From contig NZ_PVNG01000002.1 in NCBI RefSeq assembly GCF_003001935.1, positions 496,001 to 560,000 on the forward strand: DNA of 64,000 nucleotides, written 5' to 3'. Source of the DNA: Nonomuraea fuscirosea (GTDB lineage: Bacteria > Actinomycetota > Actinomycetes > Streptosporangiales > Streptosporangiaceae). Below the pieces are notes generated by a model. That model did not search any database. It was not told the origin of the DNA and saw only the letters and a list, made by a program, of their open reading frames with translations. Below are positions 27,991-36,281 of this stretch, one piece after another. The position numbers and the translations under genes were made by a program. The number at the start of each line of letters is the position of its first letter. Position 1 is the first letter of the stretch.

Positions 27991-29139
27991 GTGGGTGCAT
28001 CGGTGCTGCCAAGCGGGCCGCCATCGGTAGATCAGGTGGCGGACCTCGTCGCGAAGGGAAGGGAGCGCGGGAGCGTAACCGTCGATGACGTCGCAGCCGC
28101 GCTTGACCGATCCGAGTTGCCGTCCGACGCGCTGGAACGCGTCGTGCGGATGCTCGCCGAGAACGGTGTGGAGGTCCTCGAGCCCCAGGGCGACGAGGAG
28201 ACCTCCCGCGCCGATGAGGAAGACGTAGGCAAGCGGGCGCCGACCAGTGATCTCGTCCGGATCTATCTGCGCGAGATCGGCCGGGTGCCGCTGCTGACCG
28301 CCGAGGAGGAGGTGGAGCTCGCCAAGTCGATCGAAGCCGGCCTGTTCGCCGAGGACAAGCTGGCCAACGGGGTCTCGCGTCTGGCCTTCCCGGAGTTCAG
28401 GGAGCTCGTCTGGCAGGGCACCCGGGCCAAACAACGGCTGATCGAGGCCAACCTCAGGCTCGTGGTGTCGATCGCCAAACGCTACGTCGGCCGCGGCATG
28501 CTGTTCCTGGACCTGATCCAGGAGGGCAACCTCGGGCTCATCCGGGCCGTGGAGAAGTTCGACTACACCAAGGGCTACAAGTTCTCCACCTACGCGACCT
28601 GGTGGATCCGTCAGGCGATCACCCGGGCCATCGCCGACCAGGCGCGGACGATCCGCATCCCCGTGCACATGGTGGAGACCATCAACAAGCTCGTCAGGGT
28701 GCAGCGCCAGCTCCACCAGGATCTCGGCCGCGAGCCGATCCCGGAGGAGATCGCCAAGGAGATGGATCTCCCCGTCGATCGGGTGGTGGAGATCCAGCGC
28801 ATCGCCCAGGAGCCGGTCTCGCTGCAGTCGCCGATCGGTGAGGAGGACTCCGACCTCGGTGACTTCATCGAGGACGCCGACGCCGTCGTGCCCATGGAGG
28901 CCGCGGCCTTCATCATGCTGCAGGATCAGCTCGACGACATCCTGGCCACGCTGTCGGACCGCGAGCAGCGCATCATCCAGCTCAGGTTCGGCCTGGCCGA
29001 CGGGCATCCGCGCACGCTGGAGGAGGTGGGCAGGGAGTTCGGCGTCACGCGGGAGCGCATCCGCCAGATCGAGTCGAAGACCCTGGCCAAGCTCCGCCAC
29101 CCGACGCGGGCGCAGATGTTGCGCGACTACCTGGACTGA
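27991..29139 (+). CDS. Principal-type (group 1/2) sigma-70 factor
   Basis: This is a 382-residue sigma factor. It has a short region 1.1-like N-terminus, region 1.2/2.1 ('[21 protein letters not shown]'), the highly conserved 2.3-2.4 ('[20 protein letters not shown]'), 3.0 ('[12 protein letters not shown]') and 4.2 ('[19 protein letters not shown]') ending in the DYLD tail typical of RpoD/HrdB. It lacks the long Lys/Ala-rich N-terminal extension of Streptomyces HrdB, so whether it is the sole housekeeping sigma or a paralogue is open. GTG 27991 is the only good start. Confidence 0.93.
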   Translation: MGASVLPSGPPSVDQVADLVAKGRERGSVTVDDVAAALDRSELPSDALERVVRMLAENGVEVLEPQGDEETSRADEEDVGKRAPTSDLVRIYLREIGRVPLLTAEEEVELAKSIEAGLFAEDKLANGVSRLAFPEFRELVWQGTRAKQRLIEANLRLVVSIAKRYVGRGMLFLDLIQEGNLGLIRAVEKFDYTKGYKFSTYATWWIRQAITRAIADQARTIRIPVHMVETINKLVRVQRQLHQDLGREPIPEEIAKEMDLPVDRVVEIQRIAQEPVSLQSPIGEEDSDLGDFIEDADAVVPMEAAAFIMLQDQLDDILATLSDREQRIIQLRFGLADGHPRTLEEVGREFGVTRERIRQIESKTLAKLRHPTRAQMLRDYLD

Positions 29140-29181
29140 CCGCCGCCGCGACTGATCACGAGGAGACGGGACCGATCACGA

Positions 29182-29213
29182 GGAAAGGGGACGGCCACCG
29201 CCGTCCCCTTTCC
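29182..29213. terminator. Strong bidirectional terminator
   Basis: A 14-bp perfect stem GGAAAGGGGACGGC (29182-29195) pairs with 29200-29213 over a 4-nt loop, between the converging sigma and glnH genes. The A/T part of the stem gives a partial U-run in the plus direction. Confidence 0.85.
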
Positions 29214-29237
29214 GCTTCCCCTGTCACCGGCGAGTGG

Positions 29238-30041
29238 TCACGAACAGCCCTCGAACTGCGGCACCGCGATCGTGGACAGATCCAGCCCGGACTTGCCGAA
29301 CCACTTGTCCAGCAGCTTCTTCGCCGTCCCGCTCTGGTACATGTCGGTGATCGCCCGGTTCACCGCCTCGCATCCGGCCACGTCGCCCTTGGCCATCCCG
29401 ATCCCCGAGCGCTGCTCGTTGAACTGCGCGTTGGCCAGCCGCAGCCCCGAGCCGTCCTCGGCGGCCAGCCCGGCCAGGATGACGTCGTTGGTGGTGACCG
29501 CGTCCACCTGCCGGTCCTTCAGCGCCGCCAGGCACCTCTTGTAGTCGGGGAACGGCACGACCTGCGCCGCCACCCCGCGTTCCTCGACGACTCGCTTGGC
29601 CGCGTTCGCGCCCTGCACCTCGCAGATCTTCCGGCCCTTGAGATCGCGCACGTTCGAGATCGTGTCGTCGCGCCGGGTGAGGATGTCCTGGTACGAGACG
29701 TGGTACGGCCCCGCGAACAGCACCCGCTGCTTACGGTCCTGGTCGATCGTGAACGTGGCCACCACCAGGTCGGCCCGCCCCTGGGTGAGCACCTTCTCCC
29801 GGTCGGCGGCCAGCACGCCCAGGAAGGAGACCTCCTTGCCCAGCCGGCCGGCCACGTAACGGGCCACGTCCACGTCGAAGCCGTCGAACTTGCCGCCCGC
29901 GCGGAACCCGACCGAGGGCAGGTCCGTACGCACCCCGATGACGAGTTCGTCCTTGTCCAGGATCGACTCGCGCCCGCTCATCCCGCAGCCCGCGGCCGCC
30001 AGGGCGACCAGGACCAGCGCCACTGCCAGCACCCGCTTCAC
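29238..30041 (-). CDS. glnH: GlnH-like glutamate/glutamine-binding lipoprotein
   Basis: This is a 267-residue type-3 periplasmic-type binding protein with lipobox AAAGC. Binding-site landmarks are 'LVIGVRTDLPSVGF', 'GFDVDVARYVAG', 'RADLVVATFTID' and 'VDAVTTNDVIL'. There is no permease or ATPase gene beside it, so it probably senses rather than imports amino acids. In Mycobacterium tuberculosis GlnH works with membrane protein GlnX to relay Asp/Glu availability to PknG. The GTG start is in a GTGA overlap with glnX, and GGAG lies five bases upstream. Confidence 0.88.
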   Translation of the reverse strand: MKRVLAVALVLVALAAAGCGMSGRESILDKDELVIGVRTDLPSVGFRAGGKFDGFDVDVARYVAGRLGKEVSFLGVLAADREKVLTQGRADLVVATFTIDQDRKQRVLFAGPYHVSYQDILTRRDDTISNVRDLKGRKICEVQGANAAKRVVEERGVAAQVVPFPDYKRCLAALKDRQVDAVTTNDVILAGLAAEDGSGLRLANAQFNEQRSGIGMAKGDVAGCEAVNRAITDMYQSGTAKKLLDKWFGKSGLDLSTIAVPQFEGCS

Positions 30042-31396
30042 CGGTACTCCTTGAGTCGTGGCCACACCCCGGCGATCACCAGCAGCCCGATCGCGCCGAT
30101 GGCGAACGGCATCAGCCGCCACAGGTTGTCCAGCGCGTTCTCGCCGGTGCCGATCGCCCGCTCGAACACCTGCTCGTGCGACTTGGCCATGGACTGCAGC
30201 GCCTGGTCGTAGGAGCCGAACGCGGTCATGGTCCGGCCGAGCCGCTCGGCGACCGCCTCGTTGGCCCGGCCGTCCGTGACGAGCCGGCGGAAGGCCGCGT
30301 CGGCGCGCTGGAAGTCCTGGTACGCCCGCATCACCTTCGCGCCGTCCCGGCCGACGAGCTCAGGCCCCAGCATGCCGAGACCTCCCGTCGTGCCGCTGGA
30401 CACCTGCTGGTGGTAGGTGCTCAGGTTGCCCGCCTCGTAGTAGACGACCGACAGCGACTTGTCCAGATACGTGTGCTCGTAGGTGTCGGCCCGTTCCTTG
30501 TCCAGCAGGTAGCGGCTCTGGTCGCCCTGCATGCTGTTGCTGATCGCCCGCGCCCTGGCCAGCGTCAGCACCGAGTCGAACCCGTCCGACTTGGCCGTGC
30601 GCAGGGCCCGCTCGTCCTGGCTGAGCACGTTCACGCCGAAGATCATCGCCACCGCGGTCGTCACCGTGGCCGCCATCAGCGCCGGCCCGAAGACCCGGCG
30701 GAAGCGCCGGGCCAGGAAGACCTGCAGCCAGATCAGGCAGCCCAGCGCGACCAGCCCGGCCACCGCGACCGCGACCCGCACGAGCGGCACCATGAGGGCC
30801 TTCTCGTCGTAGGTGCGGCGCACGATCGTGCCGCTCTCCAGGGTCAGGTTGTACGCCTGCGGCAGCAGTACCAGCCGCATGAGGTCGGTGGCGGTGCGGT
30901 AGGTGCGCACCACGTCGTCCGGCGGCGGCCCGGCGGCGTGATTCGCCTGGTCGTTCAGCAGCAGGGCCTGCCCGGCCAGCCGCTCGTAGCGGCCGAGCCC
31001 GTCGAGCACCGACCGGACGGTCTGGCGCTCGGCCTCGTTGTCGCCCGACAGCTCGAACGCCTCCAGCAGCGCCCGGTGGGCCTCGACCCGCCGCGCGTCG
31101 TACTGCTTCAGCGCCTCGGCCCGCCGCGGTCCGTAGTCCCTGCCGATCACGAGCAGGTTGGCGACCTGCGCGTCCATGTCGCTCAGCGCGAGGTAGAGGC
31201 CGGCGGAGGCGACGACCTGCGGGCCGGCGTCGCGGCCGATGACGCGCAGCCCGTCGCGGGCGCTGGAACTGCCGACCGCGAGCGCGGCGAAGAGCAGGGC
31301 CAGCGACGCGACCGTGATGCCGGAGATGACGCGGATCCGGCCCGGCACGCTCCGGCGCGCCGGCGCAGGGGCGGGGCGCACCTGCACCATGGTCAC
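30038..31396 (-). CDS. glnX: GlnX-like membrane signalling protein
   Basis: This is a 452-residue membrane protein. An N-terminal helix ('ISGITVASLALLFAALAVG') is followed by a long extracytoplasmic helical region, a pair of central helices (about 205-265), a second helical extracytoplasmic region of about 150 residues and a last helix near the C-terminus. The paired four-helix-bundle-like sensor halves fit the mycobacterial GlnX that couples GlnH to PknG. Recognition rests on gene order with glnH and pknG plus topology. GTG 31396 is in a GTGA overlap with the FHA gene. Confidence 0.78.
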   Translation of the reverse strand: MTMVQVRPAPAPARRSVPGRIRVISGITVASLALLFAALAVGSSSARDGLRVIGRDAGPQVVASAGLYLALSDMDAQVANLLVIGRDYGPRRAEALKQYDARRVEAHRALLEAFELSGDNEAERQTVRSVLDGLGRYERLAGQALLLNDQANHAAGPPPDDVVRTYRTATDLMRLVLLPQAYNLTLESGTIVRRTYDEKALMVPLVRVAVAVAGLVALGCLIWLQVFLARRFRRVFGPALMAATVTTAVAMIFGVNVLSQDERALRTAKSDGFDSVLTLARARAISNSMQGDQSRYLLDKERADTYEHTYLDKSLSVVYYEAGNLSTYHQQVSSGTTGGLGMLGPELVGRDGAKVMRAYQDFQRADAAFRRLVTDGRANEAVAERLGRTMTAFGSYDQALQSMAKSHEQVFERAIGTGENALDNLWRLMPFAIGAIGLLVIAGVWPRLKEYR

Positions 31397-32055
31397 GGCG
31401 TGCCCTCCCTGATCGTGATCACGGTCCACGCCCCGAGGTGGATGCGGTCGCCGGGGCCGATCCTGACCGGGACGTTCACCGTGAGGGGCCGGCCGTTCAG
31501 CTGGGTGCCGTTGGACGAGCCGGGGTCCACCAGCAGCCAGGAGCCGTCCGGCCGGCCCAGCAGCACGGCGTGCAGGTGGGAGACGCCCGGGTCCTCGGGC
31601 GGCCCGGTCAGGTCGATCTCGGGGGCGGCGTTCCTGGCCCGGCTGCGCCGGCCGATGCGTACCTGCTCGCCGTGCAGCGCGAACGAGCGCTCGGGGCAGT
31701 ACGGCGGGAACGCCATCGCGGCGGCGTCGGGACCGCCCTCGGCGATGACCTTCTCGTAGTAGGTGCGGTCGGCGCCGGTGACGGCCTCGTAGCGCGCTCC
31801 CGTCGCGGGCAGGGGGACGGCGGAGCCGCTGCCGCTGTAGTCATGGCCGCACACCTCGCAGAACTGTCCTGCGCGCGGCGTCTGACAGACGGGGCAGGTC
31901 TCCGCGGCCGGCCCCGAAGCCGCTCCCTGGGGCTGGGGCTGGGGCGGGGGAGCGGAGTGATGGGACACGGGCTGAGGCGGGCCGGCCATCTGGGCGCCGC
32001 AGGTGTCGCAGTAGTCGTCGGCGCCCGACGCGTGCCCCTGCGGGCAGGTCGCCAT
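31393..32055 (-). CDS. Zinc-ribbon FHA domain protein
   Basis: The 220-residue protein has two N-terminal zinc ribbons ('MATCPQGHASGADDYCDTCG' and 'CPVCQTPRAGQFCEVCG') separated by a Pro/Gln-rich linker, then a C-terminal FHA domain with 'RIGRRSRARN', 'VSHLHAVLL' and 'PGSSNGTQLNG', the phosphothreonine-binding residues. By analogy with GarA, the FHA substrate of mycobacterial PknG, it is a likely effector or adaptor of this kinase pathway. The GarA ETTS phosphorylation motif is not visible, so the mechanism may differ. It is coupled to its neighbours on both sides. Confidence 0.9.
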   Translation of the reverse strand: MATCPQGHASGADDYCDTCGAQMAGPPQPVSHHSAPPPQPQPQGAASGPAAETCPVCQTPRAGQFCEVCGHDYSGSGSAVPLPATGARYEAVTGADRTYYEKVIAEGGPDAAAMAFPPYCPERSFALHGEQVRIGRRSRARNAAPEIDLTGPPEDPGVSHLHAVLLGRPDGSWLLVDPGSSNGTQLNGRPLTVNVPVRIGPGDRIHLGAWTVITIREGTP

Positions 32056-33344
32056 CAGTTTCCTTCCTTACGCAGCCGGCTCGTCCGCACGGAGCCGGTG
32101 TCCAGCTCGATCTCGTCGGCCTTGTCCACGTTCCTGCGCAGCCGGGCCGTGCCGGTGGCCGGGTCGACCTCCACCACCCGCTCCAGCAGCCTGGCGGTGT
32201 CCTCCCGGCCGGAGTCGGTGGCGATCTGCCGCGCCTTGGCCAGGCGGGCGGTGGCGGTGTCGACGTCGCCGACGGAGCGGGCGTTGAGGCCCTCCTGGAT
32301 CAGCTCGTGCAGCTCCGCCTGGCCGGTGTAGTGGGCGACCTTCCTGTTGATCCGGGTGGACTGCGCCAGGTCGTCGGTCCACTGGGCCAGCACGTTGCCG
32401 GAGGCCACGGTCTCCTGGGTGTCGGGGCGGACGAGCTTGACCCAGCCCGCCCTGATCTCCTGCCCGACCTGCCCGGGCGGCACCTCGACGCAGATGTGGT
32501 ATTCGCGTTCCTCGGCGCCCCAGGAGCCGGTGGGGTAGTCGCCGGTCAGCGGATTGACGTCGGTGCGTTTGCCGGTCAGGTCGAGCAGCGTGGGGGAGAC
32601 CTGCTTGACGAACTTCAGCCGCGCGGTCTGCGGCACCCACACCCGCAGCGACAGGTCGGCCACCGTCTTGCTCATCGACGTCTGCGTGAGCCGGCGGAAG
32701 TATTCGGGCAGGTCGCCCTGGTTGCGCACGAAGTCGAACGTGCCGAGCAGCGCCTCGGCCACCTTGCGCAGCTCGGCGGGCACCCAGTCGTCGCCGACGC
32801 CCAGGCAGTCGGCCACGAACTTGCCGCTCCAGCCCGCCAGCACCGAGGCGAACACCTCGGGCCGCTCGTTGTTCTGCCCGTCGGTCATGAGCAGCGCGTG
32901 CCTGATCGCCGAGGGATGTGCGGTCAGCAGGTGACCGGCCAGCTTGAGCCACTCGCCCATCGCGGTGCCGCCGTGCGCGGTCAGCCGGCTGATGGCGCGC
33001 TCCGCCTCGGCCCTGGTGGCCGGGCTCGCCTTGACCAGATTGGCGTGGCCACCGGGGAAGACGACCCTGGCCGACTCCGTACCGGCGATCACCGCGAAAT
33101 AGACACCGTCGCGCAGCGTCCGCACGGCGGTCGCGGCCGCCTGCCGCGCCTCACGGATCTTGCTGCCGCTCATCGAGCCGGACGTGTCAATGATGATCAC
33201 TTCGGCCGCCTCGGCGGACGGGGCCGCCTGCACGGTCGCGCCGCCGGTGGAGCCGACGGTGAGAATGGCGTGCACTTCGCGGCCGTCAAGCGGAAGGTAC
33301 TTGTTCTGGTCGACGTTCAGCGTGAAAACGGGCTGGTCAGCCAT
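32055..33344 (-). CDS. Cytoplasmic VWA domain protein of the pknG operon
   Basis: The 429-residue protein has an N-terminal beta-domain, a VWA domain with intact MIDAS ('IIIDTSGSMSGSK', 'HGGTAMGEW', 'LLMTDGQNN') and a C-terminal helical/beta region. There is no signal peptide or membrane segment. It probably scaffolds protein-protein contacts in the pathway, perhaps binding the zinc-ribbon partners. The start overlaps the phosphatase gene by eight bases and the stop overlaps the FHA start (TGATG). Confidence 0.88.
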   Translation of the reverse strand: MADQPVFTLNVDQNKYLPLDGREVHAILTVGSTGGATVQAAPSAEAAEVIIIDTSGSMSGSKIREARQAAATAVRTLRDGVYFAVIAGTESARVVFPGGHANLVKASPATRAEAERAISRLTAHGGTAMGEWLKLAGHLLTAHPSAIRHALLMTDGQNNERPEVFASVLAGWSGKFVADCLGVGDDWVPAELRKVAEALLGTFDFVRNQGDLPEYFRRLTQTSMSKTVADLSLRVWVPQTARLKFVKQVSPTLLDLTGKRTDVNPLTGDYPTGSWGAEEREYHICVEVPPGQVGQEIRAGWVKLVRPDTQETVASGNVLAQWTDDLAQSTRINRKVAHYTGQAELHELIQEGLNARSVGDVDTATARLAKARQIATDSGREDTARLLERVVEVDPATGTARLRRNVDKADEIELDTGSVRTSRLRKEGN

Positions 33345-34158
33345 GCGACTCTCCTAAGGGGATCAAAACGATCGTCACGTTGTCCTGGCCGCCGGAGTCC
33401 AGCGCGTGGCGCAGCATCTCACGGGCCATCTCGATGGGGGTGCCGGTGGCGGGGAAGGCGTAGCCGTCCAGATAGCGCCACAGGCCGTCGCTGCAGACGA
33501 GCAGCATCCCCGGCCGCTCCGGGGTGAAGGCGCGCAGGTGCAGGTCCACGTCGCCGGCGTCGGCGCCGAGCCAGGCGGTGATCTCGCCGGTCTCCACCAC
33601 GTCGTCCTCGGTCAGCAGGGAGCCGCCGGGCAGCAGGTACGCCCGCGTGTCGCCGGCCCAGCCGAGCGTGACCCGGCCGTCCCGCGCGACCGCGGCCGAG
33701 ACGTACGTGCAGGCCGGGGCGTCGTCCAGCGACGTCGCCAGCTTGGCCACGGCCCGCCCGGCCAGCTCGAACGCCTCCTCCTGCGGCAGGCCCCTGGCCA
33801 GCGCCGCGCCCGCGGTCTCCACCGCCACCGCGGAGGCCTCGTCGGCCCTGGGTGAGCTGCCCACGCCGTCGCAGACCACGGTCACCACGGTTCCGCCGGT
33901 TTCGAGCAGGGACACCGCGTCCTCGTTCCTGCTGCGCCGCAGGCCCTTGTCGGTCACCGCCGCGGCGCCGCCGGGCAGCACGATCTCGGCGTGGTCGCGG
34001 CCGGTGGGCTGGCGCAGCCCGCACCGCTCGCAGTAGCCCTCCGCGTCCACGGCCGCCGCGCCGCAGGAGGAGCAGGTGGGCGCGCCCAGCGCGTGGCCGC
34101 ACGCCTCGCAGTACGTGTCTCCGGCCACCACGGGAGCCTCGCAAACGGGACAGATCAC
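33337..34158 (-). CDS. Zinc-ribbon PP2C-type Ser/Thr protein phosphatase
   Basis: The 273-residue protein has two to three N-terminal zinc-ribbon CxxC pairs ('CPVCEAP', 'CEACG', 'CSSCG', 'CERCG'), then a PP2C/SpoIIE-type phosphatase domain with metal ligands in 'RRSRNEDAVSL', 'VVCDGVGSSP', 'LVCSDGLWRYL' and 'GGQDNVTIVLI'. It should reverse phosphorylation by the adjacent PknG-type kinase. GTG 34158 is in a GTGA overlap with the kinase stop; the much longer open frame extending to 36222 is antisense-phase shadow of the kinase gene. Confidence 0.92.
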   Translation of the reverse strand: MICPVCEAPVVAGDTYCEACGHALGAPTCSSCGAAAVDAEGYCERCGLRQPTGRDHAEIVLPGGAAAVTDKGLRRSRNEDAVSLLETGGTVVTVVCDGVGSSPRADEASAVAVETAGAALARGLPQEEAFELAGRAVAKLATSLDDAPACTYVSAAVARDGRVTLGWAGDTRAYLLPGGSLLTEDDVVETGEITAWLGADAGDVDLHLRAFTPERPGMLLVCSDGLWRYLDGYAFPATGTPIEMAREMLRHALDSGGQDNVTIVLIPLGESHG

Positions 34159-36281
34159 AACCACGTCCTCGGTCGTACGGCATTGGCCTGGTCGATCAGC
34201 GCGTGCCGCTCCTGGCGCGTCTCCGCCGCCACGGCCAGCCTGCGATAGATGGATTCGAGCCGTTTGCGCAGCCCCGGCTCGGTGAACGGCGCGTCGGCCA
34301 GCCGCACGGAACCCTGCGGCGGCGGGTTGTCGTCCAGCCAGGCCAGCGCCCCGCCCAGCACCTCGGCCGTGAGCAGGTCGCGGCGGCGCGGGTCGAGGTC
34401 GGCCTGGTTCGCGACCCGGTCGGCGGCGCCCACGAGCTCGTCCGGCCTCAGCACGCTGAGGTCGGCCCGGCGCACCACCGAGGCCGCCAGCGCCACCTGC
34501 GCCGCCACCCGGTAGACCGACGACGCGGGCACCTCGTCCAGCACGTCGATCCGGCCCGTCCTGGCCAGCCCGAACGCCGCGCTGACGTAGGTGTGGTCGG
34601 TGCGCCAGATGAGGTCGTACCAGGGGGCGGCGGGCTTGCCCGCGCACTCCAGCGCGAAGGCCAGCGCCAGCTTCGGCGCCGTCTCGCCGGGCAGGTGCGA
34701 CAGGCACGCCTCGAACAGCGACACCGCCTGGTCCGCCTGCCCGGTGGTCAGCGCGAGCACCCCGCGGTACCAGGTGAGCCGCCAGTCGCGCGGCAGCTCG
34801 CGGTCCAGCTCGTTCAGGGCGACGGGGGTCTCGGCCGCGCCCGACTCGGCCAGCAGCCTGACCCGCATGAGCTTCGTCTCGGGAGTCGCCGGCATCGCGG
34901 CGACCTGGTCCAGTAATTCCTTGCCGTCGCGGCCGAGCAGCCCGGCGAGCGCGCCGGCCGCCGGGTCGGTCGGATCCACCAGGGGCACCGGCAGCGCGCG
35001 GGCGACCGCCATCGGGTCCAGCGGCTCGAACACCTCGCCGTCCCGCTGCGACAGCGCCGTCCCGACGGCGGTGCGCTCCGGCCCGAACAACGTCGACAGG
35101 GCCGGGTGCGGCACCCCGCTCTCCAGCGCGCTGACCTCGCGCAGCACGCCGACGAGCTGCTCCTCCATCTCCCACGCGCTCTGGAACCTGTCGGCGGGGT
35201 TCGCCGCGGTCGCCTTGCGCAGCAGCCGGGTGAACGACGGATGCCCGCAGTCGGCCGGCAACGGGCTGGCCACGCCGCCCGAGGCCGGGCTGAACCCCTG
35301 GATCGCCAGCACCGCCAGTGTCCTGGCCACGGTGTAGAGGTCGGAGGCGATCGACGACGGCTGCGTCTCCAGCTCGGGGGCGTGGTAGCCGACGGTGACC
35401 CAGGACGAGCCCACCGGCGAGCCGAACGGCTGCACCGCGCCCAGGTCGATGAGCTTGAGCCGGCGGCCGACCCTGATCACGTTGGCCGGCTTGAGGTCGC
35501 AGTAGACCAGGCCGTTCTCGTGCAGGTAGCCGAAGGCGTGCAGGATCTCCCTGCCGTACATCAGGGCCTCGCGCAGCGGCAGCGGGCCCTGGCGGCGCAG
35601 CTCGTGCAGTGACTGGCCGCCGACGTACTCCATGACGATGTAGCCCAGGCCGGCCGAGCGCTGGAAGTTGAAGATCTTGACGATGTTGGGGTGGTCGACG
35701 GTGGTCAGGAACTTCCGCTCGGCCTCGGCCGCCGCCAGCGCCTCGGCGTCCATGGTGTTGAGCAGGCCCTTGAGCACCACCCACCGGCCGTCCAGGTTCT
35801 CGTCGGAGGCCAGGTAGATCCAGCCGAGACCGCCGTGCGCCAGGCAGCCCAGCACCCGGTACTGGCCGGCGACCAGGTCGTCCTTGGCCAGCTTCGGGGC
35901 GAAGGAGAACTGGGTGCGGCAGTGCGGGCAGAACCCGTCCGTCAGCCCGGGGCGGCCCTCGCGCGAGCGGCCCACCGGCTTCCCGCAGTCGGGGTTGGCG
36001 CAGTGGCGCTTCTCCTCCGGCACCTCGGGGTTGGCCATCACCGCGGTGGACGGGTCGCGGTAGGGGACCGACGGCAGGTCGGCGATCGTGGCCAGCACCC
36101 CGGCCCGCGACCTGCCGCTGCTCAACGGGGAGCTCATCGATCTGCTCACCGGCTGCGTGTGCAGGGGCACCGACGACGGCGCCGACGGCGGCAGCGGTGA
36201 CGGGCTCGCCGCGTTCCCGCACTGGTCGCAGTAGCCCTCCTCGATCGTCCCTGTGCAGCCGGGCTGCGCGCAGCGGGTCAT
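34155..36281 (-). CDS. pknG: PknG-type serine/threonine protein kinase
   Basis: The 708-residue soluble kinase has the PknG order of domains. An extra N-terminal zinc ribbon (Cys 4, 9, 18, 21) and disordered linker come first, then the rubredoxin-like module (Cys 94, 99, 118, 121; 'CGKPVGRS' and 'DGFCPHCRTQFSF'), the kinase domain (Lys171, catalytic 'VYCDLKPANVI' with Asp262, and DLG at 279-281 in place of DFG, as in mycobacterial PknG), and a C-terminal TPR-like half. PknG controls the TCA cycle/glutamate branch through FHA proteins. ATG 36281 has GGAGG six bases upstream and overlaps the upstream stop (ATGA). Confidence 0.94.
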   Translation of the reverse strand: MTRCAQPGCTGTIEEGYCDQCGNAASPSPLPPSAPSSVPLHTQPVSRSMSSPLSSGRSRAGVLATIADLPSVPYRDPSTAVMANPEVPEEKRHCANPDCGKPVGRSREGRPGLTDGFCPHCRTQFSFAPKLAKDDLVAGQYRVLGCLAHGGLGWIYLASDENLDGRWVVLKGLLNTMDAEALAAAEAERKFLTTVDHPNIVKIFNFQRSAGLGYIVMEYVGGQSLHELRRQGPLPLREALMYGREILHAFGYLHENGLVYCDLKPANVIRVGRRLKLIDLGAVQPFGSPVGSSWVTVGYHAPELETQPSSIASDLYTVARTLAVLAIQGFSPASGGVASPLPADCGHPSFTRLLRKATAANPADRFQSAWEMEEQLVGVLREVSALESGVPHPALSTLFGPERTAVGTALSQRDGEVFEPLDPMAVARALPVPLVDPTDPAAGALAGLLGRDGKELLDQVAAMPATPETKLMRVRLLAESGAAETPVALNELDRELPRDWRLTWYRGVLALTTGQADQAVSLFEACLSHLPGETAPKLALAFALECAGKPAAPWYDLIWRTDHTYVSAAFGLARTGRIDVLDEVPASSVYRVAAQVALAASVVRRADLSVLRPDELVGAADRVANQADLDPRRRDLLTAEVLGGALAWLDDNPPPQGSVRLADAPFTEPGLRKRLESIYRRLAVAAETRQERHALIDQANAVRPRTWL

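Noticed and set aside
29238..31396. Amino-acid ABC importer
   Set aside because: A binding protein is present but no permease or ATPase gene; the neighbour is a GlnX-like sensor and the operon contains pknG.
34159..36222. N-terminal extension of the PP2C gene to give 961 residues
   Set aside because: The extension is an alternative phase of the kinase gene. The GTGA overlap at 34158 and the zinc-ribbon start define the real N-terminus.
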